Notes under the pieces: model-generated
Databases searched by the model: none
What the model saw: only the letters and a program-made list of their open reading frames with translations
What the model was told of the DNA's origin: nothing
Position numbers and translations under genes: made by a program
NCBI GenBank assembly: GCA_964642165.1
Contig: CAZXOC010000151.1
Span: forward strand, 1 to 17,441
Length of the DNA stretch: 17,441 nucleotides
Source: CAYRVX01 sp964642165
GTDB taxonomy: Bacteria; Planctomycetota; Phycisphaerae; SM23-33
Direction: 5' to 3'
Shown: positions 9,401-14,900 of the stretch, piece after piece
Layout: each line of letters begins with the position of its first letter
Numbering within the stretch: the first letter of the stretch is position 1

Positions 9401-11763
9401 GCGCAGAGCCTCTGGTGGAGGCGCGTGGGCGCCCTGTCGTTGTCCCTGCTGGTGACGTTGTCCCCCTCGCCCTTGAGCACGTGCTCGGCGTCCCACTGGT
9501 GGAAGCGCCAGCGGCTGTCCGGGTCGCTGCGGTTGCGGGAGGCGTACCAGTTGTGGTGGGCCCAGTCCGTGTTGCCCGCGTAGAAGTTCGTGAGCATGTA
9601 GTTGATGAAGTCCGGCACGTCCACGTATTGCTGAATCTGGGCGTACTTCTCGGGCGTGGACAGCCCGCTGTTGGCGACGCTGAACATCCCCAGGTAGTTG
9701 GCGTTGCTGCCGTTGACGATGTTCCCGCTGCTGTGCTTGATGACGTCGTAGTCCTCGTCGAAGCCGCCCTGGTAGTCGGCGTTGAAGTGCTCGTCCGGCC
9801 GCTCGTGCACGCCGTACATGCCCCAGTACAGGCCGTTGAGGTACACGTGGACGTACTTGCCTCGCGGCGCATAGCCCCCCACAGCCGTCTGGAGGTCGGA
9901 CATGTACTGGTCGCGGGTGTACTGGCACATATCCCGCTGGCTGCCGGAGCTGCCGTGGATCCACGTCTGGTTCATGCGGGCGTCGAGGACGAGCGTGTCG
10001 AAGCTCGTGGCGGCCCCCTCCTCGAAGATCGTGCCCTCGAACAAGTCGTAGTCCAGCTCGCCCGGGCCGTACTCCTCCTTGAACTTCAGCCGCATCGAGA
10101 GCTTGTTGCACTTCCAGCGGCTGGTGCTCGTCCCGCCCTGGATCTGCACCGAACAGTCGATCTGGAATCCGTCGGAGCCGTCGGGGAGGATCAGCTCGGC
10201 CGAGCAGGCCTTGGGAACGCCCTCGCCGGAGATGTAGATCCCCTGCCCGCCGCTGCCGAACCAGTCGTCCCACGGCATGACCAGCGACAGGGTCGGCACG
10301 GACAGCAGGTCGTCGCGGATGGTGTCCTCGTACGGCGCGACACCGACGATCTGGGGGTCCATCTCCCAGTCCCGGCCGTACCTGCCCCAGGACGCGGACG
10401 CCGGCAGGCCGCTGCCGTCCTGATCGATCACGTCGTCCAGGAAGAAGTACGTCTGCGTGTCGACGTTGGTGGCCACGTAGCCGGGCTTGAAGGCGGCGGC
10501 CCGCAGCGTCATCAGCCCGTCGACGTGGATCGGGTGGGCCGGGTCGAAGATGTCCCCGTGCGTGGCCGTCGGAGCCGTTCCGTCCGTCGTGTAGCGGATC
10601 TCCGCGCCGTCGGTATCGGTGGTGATCGTCACGTAGAACGGCTCGTCGAAGAAGCCGCGGTCCGCGCTGAAGTTCGTGTCCTTCACCCGCCCGAGCGCCC
10701 CGACGGTGTTGGGCTGCCACGGCGTGGGGTCGGTGAAGTACTGGCCTTCGCCCGGGATCTCGCGCTCGGCAACCAGGTTGGCCTCGATCAGGAAGTCGCC
10801 GTCCGTGTAGGCGACGTTCAGGCCCTGGACGGCCAGGACGTTGTCGCCCTCCCGCAGCTCGCCCAGCCAGGCCGTCACGTCGATGTCCTCCAGGAGGACC
10901 GCCTGGTCGTCGGGATGCTCGTCGCTGGCGGCCGAGTCGAACTGAAGCACGCCCGGCGGGTTGCGCTCGGCGATCTTTACGCCGTTGAGCCAGCAGACGA
11001 ACCCGTCGTCATAGCGGACGCCCAGCGTCAGCTCGCGCAGTTGGTCGACGTCGGCCACCTGGAACGAGTAGCGGATATAGGCCGAGGCATTCTCGTCCAG
11101 CATGCTCGAGTGGACGTCGGTGATGATGTAGGAGTGGTAGGCCCCCCCCGGGTCGTCGTCGAAGCCGACGCTCGTATCGCCCGCGAGCCAGCCGGAAACG
11201 TCGAAGGGCTCCTGGGCCGGCGCGCCCCGCCACGTCGTGCCCAGGGCATCGTTCTCGGGAATCAGCGCCGCCAGGGACGTTCCGGGCCCGACGAGGTTCT
11301 CGCTGTCCACGAGGGGGTCGCTCGGGCCGAACGAGATGTCCTTCACCTGCGGCGGGTAGAGCTGCGCGAACTCCTGGACCACGGTGTCGGCATCGTCGAT
11401 CAGCGCGAGGTACTCCCCGTCGGCGTCGAGGCGGAAGTTGGTGTGCAGATCGTAGGCCGGGTTGCGGAGGTTCTTGCGGGAGGCGAACACGACGCGGTAC
11501 GCTCCCGCCGCCAGCGTCATGTCGGGGAAGATCCACTCTTTGTCGGAGTCCTTGAGCTTCCAGTTGCCCAGGCTGACGGCATGATCGGTGGGGTTGTGGA
11601 TCTCGATCCAGTCGTGGTACAGCCCGTCGCTGGACCGCAGCGTGGCCTGGTTGTTGGCCATGAACTCGTTGATGATCGGGTGGGCGTCGAGGAGCAGCCG
11701 GGGCTCCAGCGGCTCAAACGCCGGTAGGCGAGGCGACGGGAACATCATCGGTCGGCCCTGCAT
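3478..11763 (-). CDS. Giant LEPR-XLL multidomain surface protein with CotH kinase, LTD, golvesin-like, FN3, LamG and dockerin-like domains (gene 2)
   Basis: Complete gene, 2761 aa. ATG 11763 is chosen because AGGAGG ends 5 nt upstream; an in-frame GTG at 11769 overlaps that site. Order by eye: LEPRLLL (19-25); LTD1 (28-143); jelly-roll-like region (145-332); chitobiase-C/Fn3_assoc-type domain (364-450); CotH kinase-like domain (488-882) with NTDWAHHNW (731-739) and RWRFHQWDAEH (Asp758); second chitobiase-C-type domain (884-975); LTD2 (977-1145); LTD3 (1152-1286); LTD4 (1290-1595) enclosing a golvesin-like domain (1358-1460); FN3 (1597-1683); Ig-like (1686-1785); LamG (1790-2003); Ig-like A (from 2010) split by an AFNDHIAG module (2081-2315); Ig-like B (2352-2455); pre-dockerin domain (2458-2570); dockerin-like EF-hand pair (2571-2622); Pro/Ala tail to 2761. 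Probably exported; the CotH part may phosphorylate extracytoplasmic proteins, LamG may bind ligand, and the dockerin-like end may mediate attachment. It has its own promoter candidate. A G8 tract lies in codons near residue 206. The domain calls are strong; the overall role is inferred. Confidence 0.96.
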   Translation of the reverse strand: MQGRPMMFPSPRLPAFEPLEPRLLLDAHPIINEFMANNQATLRSSDGLYHDWIEIHNPTDHAVSLGNWKLKDSDKEWIFPDMTLAAGAYRVVFASRKNLRNPAYDLHTNFRLDADGEYLALIDDADTVVQEFAQLYPPQVKDISFGPSDPLVDSENLVGPGTSLAALIPENDALGTTWRGAPAQEPFDVSGWLAGDTSVGFDDDPGGAYHSYIITDVHSSMLDENASAYIRYSFQVADVDQLRELTLGVRYDDGFVCWLNGVKIAERNPPGVLQFDSAASDEHPDDQAVLLEDIDVTAWLGELREGDNVLAVQGLNVAYTDGDFLIEANLVAEREIPGEGQYFTDPTPWQPNTVGALGRVKDTNFSADRGFFDEPFYVTITTDTDGAEIRYTTDGTAPTATHGDIFDPAHPIHVDGLMTLRAAAFKPGYVATNVDTQTYFFLDDVIDQDGSGLPASASWGRYGRDWEMDPQIVGVAPYEDTIRDDLLSVPTLSLVMPWDDWFGSGGQGIYISGEGVPKACSAELILPDGSDGFQIDCSVQIQGGTSTSRWKCNKLSMRLKFKEEYGPGELDYDLFEGTIFEEGAATSFDTLVLDARMNQTWIHGSSGSQRDMCQYTRDQYMSDLQTAVGGYAPRGKYVHVYLNGLYWGMYGVHERPDEHFNADYQGGFDEDYDVIKHSSGNIVNGSNANYLGMFSVANSGLSTPEKYAQIQQYVDVPDFINYMLTNFYAGNTDWAHHNWYASRNRSDPDSRWRFHQWDAEHVLKGEGDNVTSRDNDRAPTRLHQRLCANAEYKMLFADQVHEHFYNGGPFSVEGATALYQNILDEIEQAIVCESARWGDTYTSTPYTWDDWARERDRLLGSYFPGRTNTVLNQLRSRGLYPQLDAPELRVNGLRQHGGYYLPGDGLTFDNPDGVGTIYYTLDGTDPREPGGGLSSRAIAYGGGSVPIEENVHVKARVRNGTSWSALCGAEYFRDVRDSLRVTEVMYHAPDPTDAERAAGFTDDDLFEYVELINIGDEAIPLDRVRFVEGIRFTLPEMELEPDCLIVVAANRQAFDARYDIDGSGIVVAGEYEGSLDNGGEGIRLRTPVGDLLQDFRYDDAWYGLTDGDGYSLTIVDPGGGLANWSLEAGWKASHVEGGTPGAHDSGLRPGAVVVNEVLAHSDFAPNDWIELYNTTGQDIDVGGWFLSDSQLDLAKYQIPSPMVVPAHNHRVLTEDGHFGTAFALSEHGDDVYLSSNEGGLPGGYREHVDFGTSPNGQSIGLYTKQTGTTDFCLLTGPTMNDDNAPPWFGPLVINEVMYHPTDPDPAGGYVADDYEFLELYNRSGGTLNLTKFFVGEGIGFSFGWYDADGFGTELRTLQAGATAAWQASLPTGEYEVFARWNTVDANGRARRLDRQARYTIAHDGDSTDVFRDQSEETGPGGWVSLGTYDFDGPASVTLTRGADEADRWTMADQVKFVGGTTPVLVDNASAEFSCSAATVTQLDPGGYVVLVKNADAFASRYDTAGMTIAGAYSGRLANGGEKVKVYRALSPEVTGYIPYVRADYVNYDDALPWPTEADGLGASLSRWPADAYGNDALNWVPGTTDGSPGARNTFYDSTPPSVPQDVQAQAVTSRRIDLGWPPSTDPQSSVHHYVIYRDGVPLDTSPTAGYIDSGLAQTRTYTYEITAVNPDGHESARSSPVQAAPRVSLKSAETADGVHVTVTFGKSVDRTSAETIGNYEILDGQGQPASLLGAERQSDTRVVVLTLSAALPENADYTLRVTGVTDLVGSPIEKDAEAAFTYKDVESRLLAWWTFDEGAGETALDASGHGRDARIAGAEWNANGRVDGALAFDGGDTVADEDGEAYVNGLEGFTIALWIQADATGGDHGIFTVGVPGGAGCLALQHSAVGAQAGQSNTFTALLSTDAGSGLIEGPADAQSTNWQHLALTWASGDPVRLYLDGEPQTLSYDSGPLAGRVNGATQVLLGMAQSGSQEGWRGLLDDVRIYDRPLDVEEIEELVNVAGRLSANIIAVHPDPRNTTLDEVQIVFNRPVTGFDLSDLRLTRDGGGNLLTGGERLETTDNVTWTLSRLARLTGTGGSVSGFAAFNDHIAGTGTHPNATTYAADGTTSGLLKDIDTGENSAARLSITTAGVRYEGTQGSPAAGTDAYSIFDGFVDFSGRSGSGASLALTGAAQYTHTFSGLDAGDAAAYNFAGSVVRGRDGYTDRWTLVTLIGAEDFTTAHSSGEGVVTDGLGPDQVAIWTGENHQAGQGYVAAWTDIDPGPDGEFSVRSQQYMGSIPTSVDPGGVANGSKAYGISGLRLEEVVLLTPEPIAGAYDLTLTAEGSGIQDAEAAPLAADAARGWVIDTEPPAVDIADVSPDPISAPVPEIDIVFDEPVVGLDVADLALTRDGGANLLTDEGLITSDNRTYTLVGLTELTRVEGTYTLTLTSGGSGITDLAGNALAGGAAETWAADIPIAPTITRLERNDGAHRPSELTSLAIQFSQNVSASLDAAHLALRNDSTGQDVDLAGVTLDYDAETDTARWDLAGVAVDPAYYTVILDCKNVTNSEGLPVDESDDLIESFLVALGGDADLDGEVGSGDFVALRASFAQAGAGWAGGDFDYSGGVDAFDYLTLKRNVGRSVPPETVGSLAGDAGVDAPDPTAEPVAETALSALPASDEAAPLGAAAAAWYDADPPSAPIASPSAAAAPPTEPRVPAPPDGEAILPDPMPQAVPVDVLGDAQGSRTPSAPEARDPANSEVARSEDVLDVLSCPDLGIL
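4819..5523 (-). repeat. AFNDHIAG module, copy in gene 2, inserted in an Ig-like domain
   Basis: About 235 codons. Landmarks in order: AFNDHIAGTGTHPNATTYAA, SGLLKDIDTG, YEGTQGSPAAGTDAY, YTHTFSGLDAGDAAAYNFAG, DRWTLV, AHSSGEGVV, QVAIWTGENHQAGQGYVAAW, TDIDPGPDGEFSV, YGISGLRLEEV. It interrupts an Ig-like domain whose uninterrupted homologue lies at about 4400-4710. The predicted pattern is beta-rich. I cannot assign it to a named family. It resembles the gene 1 copy at both DNA and protein level. Confidence 0.8.
6715..8110 (-). repeat. Paralogous block LTD-golvesin-FN3 (gene 2 copy; partner 16020-17441)
   Basis: The gene 2 segment and the first visible part of gene 3 align end to end. Shared landmarks are GDDVYLSS, GGYREHVDFG, EVMYHP, FVGEG/WVGEGIGF, FGWY, YTIAHDG/YEIVHEG, WVSLG, ADQVKFV, VDNAS, GYIPY, DYVNY, ALPWP, AYGNDA and HYVIYR. 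The DNA is also visibly alike. This supports duplication of an ancestral gene followed by divergence. Confidence 0.85.
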
Positions 11764-11867
11764 GAGCACCTCCTACGGCATGTCGCACGAGCCGCCTGCT
11801 CTCGAAGGAGCGCCCAGAGGCCCCCTGCGCACGACTGTTCGCCCGAGAAAACGGCACACGGGAACAT
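11745..11867 (-). CDS. Possible 40-codon upstream ORF in the gene 2 leader
   Basis: On the minus strand an ATG at 11867 is preceded by AGGAAG (11878-11873) with a 5-nt gap. It opens a 40-codon frame beginning MFPCAVFSGEQSCAGG and ending in TGA at 11747-11745. The stop lies 16-18 nt inside gene 2, so the frame overlaps gene 2's ATG by 19 nt in another phase. This layout fits a leader peptide or translational coupling. The peptide is Arg- and Cys-rich and matches no family I know. In GC-rich DNA a 40-codon open frame is common by chance, so the only positive evidence is the ribosome-binding site and the overlap. Confidence 0.15.
   Translation of the reverse strand: MFPCAVFSGEQSCAGGLWALLREQAARATCRRRCSCRADR
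11764..11801 (-). promoter_or_regulatory. Possible leader stem enclosing the gene 2 Shine-Dalgarno site
   Basis: GAGCA (11801-11797) can pair with TGCTC (11768-11764), just before the gene 2 ATG. Inside this, CGGC can pair with GCCG, which would place AGGAGG within the folded element. Both stems are short (5 and 4 bp), so this is only a candidate for translational control. Confidence 0.2.
11769..11774 (-). promoter_or_regulatory. Shine-Dalgarno site fixing the gene 2 start
   Basis: A perfect AGGAGG on the minus strand ends 5 nt before ATG 11763. It overlaps the in-frame GTG at 11769, which rules that GTG out as the likely start and sets the N-terminus at MQGRPMMFPSP. Confidence 0.8.
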
Positions 11868-11888
11868 GGCAACTTCCTGACATACTCG

Positions 11889-11917
11889 CTTATACCACAG
11901 TTTGGCGTTTCGGCCAA
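11889..11917 (-). promoter_or_regulatory. Candidate sigma70-type promoter for gene 2
   Basis: On the minus strand TTGGCC (11917-11912) and TATAAG (11894-11889) are separated by exactly 17 nt. They match the -35 consensus at 4/6 and the -10 consensus at 5/6. This AT-rich patch stands out in very GC-rich DNA and lies just after the gene 3 hairpin. Transcription would start near 11882, giving a leader of about 118 nt before ATG 11763. The -35 and spacer contain the inverted repeat TTGGC-N6-GCCAA, a possible protein-binding site. Confidence 0.55.
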
Positions 11918-11919
11918 GA

Positions 11920-11946
11920 CCGGCGCGGGAGCCGTCTCCCCGCCGG
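11920..11946 (-). terminator. Terminator-like hairpin after gene 3
   Basis: Starting 15 nt after gene 3's stop, the minus strand forms a stem of 11 base pairs. The arms are CCGGCG-GGGAG and CTCCC-(G)-CGCCGG, with one bulged G and an ACGG loop. No real U-tract follows (TCTTGG), so it is not a textbook intrinsic terminator. It could act with Rho, as a 3'-end stabiliser, or as a weak terminator. It sits directly before the gene 2 promoter candidate, where transcript separation would be expected. Confidence 0.6.
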
Positions 11947-11961
11947 ACGAGAACTCCGTCG

Positions 11962-14900
11962 CTAGAGGACACCCAGTTCCGGGCCGGCCAGCACGTCCGC
12001 GAGGCCGGCATCCAGCGTTGTCGGCGCGCGCGGGGGATCGGCCTCCACGGCGCTCGCGTCGGTCGGCGCGGCGGCCAGCAGGTCGATCGCCTCGCCGGCC
12101 TGCGCGTAAACAGGCACCAGGGCCTCGGTGCCGGCAGCGACATCCGTCTCCGGGGCCGGCGAGGCCCCCGCCGTCGGCCCGGCTTCGCCCGTCGCCGTTG
12201 CCGCCGGCTCGGCGTCGTGCCACGCGATCACCGTGGCCGCGAGGGCGTCGCTGGACGTGCCTGCGGGCGTTTCCACGGCCTCCGCCGGTTCCTCCACGGG
12301 CTCGGCGGCGACGAGGGGCTCCGCCGCGGCGGGCTCCTCGCCGGACGGGCTGCTCGCGGCCGCTCCGCCGCCAAGCGGGGCGTCGAGGGCGGGACGTACC
12401 ATCGCGCCGGCGTTGCGCTTCAGCGCCAGGTAGTCGGCGGCGTCGATGATGCCGTTGCCGCTGAAGTCGCCGGCGGACCAGCCGGCGTCGGTCCGGCCGA
12501 AGTTCGACCGCAGCGCCAGGAAGTCCGACCGGCTCACCTCGCCGTCCCGGTCCGCGTCGCCCGGCAGGGCGAGCAGAAACGTCGTGCGGTAGTCGTCGCC
12601 GCCGTCGCCGTCGCCGTTGCCGTCGAGCGGGCGGTCCTGGGGGCTCGTCACGCCGGTCGCCGCGAGCACGAGCGTGTGGTAGCCGGGCTCGACGGCCACG
12701 CCGCTCAGGTCCCACCTGGCCGTGTTCGTGTGCCAGTCGTACGACAGGGGCGCCCCGGCCAAGTCCACCGGTGTGTCGGTCGACTCGTTGTGGAGGGACA
12801 GGTCAGCCGCGTCCAGGCTCCCCGAGACGTCGTGCGAGAACTGCAGGGCCAGGCTGCTCAGCTCGGGCGGCCGGTCCGCGCCGTCGTTCCGTTCCAGGCC
12901 GACCACCGTCGGGTTCCTCGCGGCGCGGACCAGGACGTCGATCTCCTGGGCGTTCAACTGGCGGCGGTAGATGCGGACGTCGTCGATCTCGCCGGCCCAG
13001 GCGTAGCTCGTGCCGCGCTCGCCCACCCCGAGGCGCACCTGCGTGGCGCCGTCGAGGCTGCCGGAGACGGCGTCGCCGTCGTGGCTGAGATCCTGGAGCT
13101 CGCCGTCGAGGTAGAGCACCATGCCGCCCCCGCTGCGCCAGGTCACGGACACGTGCTGCCAGTCCGTGGTCTGCGTGTTGGCGGCGCCCTCGATGTTCGT
13201 GTTCCCCGTCGAGGCCCACAGGAAGACCTTGAAGGTGTTCGTCTTCCCGCCGCTCCAGCCGACCTCGTCGTGCCGCAGCGACAGGCAGTCGGGGTTCCCT
13301 GCCGGGCCGGTCGTGAAGAAACCGTTGTCGCTGCCCGTGGCGTCGGCGCGGATCCACATCGCCACCGTCAGTTCCGTCAGCCCGTTGAGGTAGGCCTCGC
13401 CGTCCTCGTCCACGGCGTGGCTCCCCGAGCCGTCGAGGCGAATCGCCCCGCCGAGGATCCCGTCCGTCCAGGCCGCGCCGATCACGTCCAGGTGGCGGTC
13501 GTTGCCCGTTACGTCCAGCGCCGTGTCCCCCGCGCCTTCGTCGAACGTCCACCACGCCAACAGGTCCGGGTGGATGTCGCGGTAGACGAAGGTCACGCTC
13601 GAGTCGTCCGCCACGGCGTTGCCGGCAAGGTCTTCCACGTGGGCGACCGTCAGGACATAGCTTGCTTCCTCCACGAGCGGCGCCGACAGCGACAGGGTCA
13701 CCTCGTGCGTTTGCTCGGCGTCGCGCAGCGCCGCGACGACGGGCACGGTCTCGGCGGCTCCATCGGTCAGCCCGTAGTTGGCGGTTGTCTCCGCCGTTGT
13801 CTGCTTGACCGCCTTGCCGAAGGTCACCAACAGGTGCGTGCGATCGATCCCGTGGACGGCGACCACGCCCGGCCTGGGGGTGGCTTCGGCGGACCCGGAC
13901 AGCCCGCCCTCGAAGCCGTGCGTGCTGATCGCCGAGACGCGGTAACGGTACGTCTGCGTCTGGTCGAGGCCGGTGTCGCTGTAGAAGAGCCTCTCGGTGG
14001 TCCCGACCTGGAGGCCGTTGCGGTAGACCGCGTAGCGCGCCACGCCGCTCTCGGGGTCCTCCGCGGCGGCCCAGGCCAGGTCGATCCGCGAGCTGGAGAT
14101 CGCCTGAGCGACGAGGTTCGCCGGCGCCGAAGGGGCGGTGGTGTCGACGAACAGCTCGTCTGTCGTGGCATCCGTACCGACGTTGCCGGCCCGGTCCGTT
14201 GCGGTCACCTGAACGTCGTAGGCGCTGTTGAGCAGCGGGGGGTCGATGGTGTCGTCCGGCAGGACCCACGTGCCGAAGCCGGTGTGCCCGACCTCGTACG
14301 GGCGCCCCGCGACGGTCACGACGATCGACGCGCCGGGATCGTCCACCGTGCCGGTCAGGAGCGGCGTGGCGTCGTCCGTCGCCAGGGGCTCGACGGTCAC
14401 CACCGGCAGGACGTTGTCGATGACCAGTTCGTCGGCCGTCCAGTCGCGCCCGGTCTTGCCGGCCAGACTCGTCGCGGCAACCTGGACGTCGTACGTCCCG
14501 TCGGCCAGCGGCGGGCTGATCGCGTCGTCGGCCAGCGTCCAGGTGTCGTCGCCCTGGTTGGTCGCGTCGTACGGGCGCCCGTCGATCGTGACGACGATCG
14601 CGGCGTCGGGATCGCTCACCGTGCCGGCGAGCGCCGGGGTGCGGTCGGGCGTGATCAGGGGATCGACGGTGACGATCGGCGCCGGCGGCTCGATGGTCAG
14701 TTCGTTCGTCGTGGCGTCGGCGGCGACGTTGCCGGCCGGGTCGGTCGCCTCGACCACCACGTCGTGGGTCCCGACGCCCAGCGGCGGGCCGATCGTCCCG
14801 TCCGGCAGCGTCCACGTGCCGTCGCGGCGGTTGACGGCGACGTACTCCAGCCCGGCCACCGTGACGGTGATGGTGGCGTCCGGGTCGTCGACGGTGCCGG

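Larger units (their letters stand above)
11770..11961. other. Intergenic region between genes 3 and 2
   Basis: This 192-bp stretch is the only sizeable non-coding gap. Read on the minus strand it contains the gene 3 hairpin, the promoter candidate, the start of a possible upstream ORF and the gene 2 leader. No tRNA, recognisable riboswitch or mobile-element end is visible. The 35-bp gap at 3443-3477 between genes 2 and 1 shows no strong hairpin and no promoter, which favours co-transcription of genes 2 and 1. Confidence 0.8.

Noticed and set aside
4076..10720. A 2214-codon minus-strand frame inside gene 2
   Set aside because: It is Arg/Gly-rich and without domains, and gene 2's own phase is fully explained by known domains.
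3985..11727. A 2580-codon open frame on the plus strand, antisense to gene 2
   Set aside because: It shows no recognisable domains, has a biased Val/Arg/Asp/Gly composition, and mirrors gene 2. Antisense frames stay open because GC-rich codon use avoids TTA, CTA and TCA.
12803..14815. A 670-codon minus-strand frame inside gene 3
   Set aside because: It is an out-of-phase shadow of the Ig, FN3 and LamG region.
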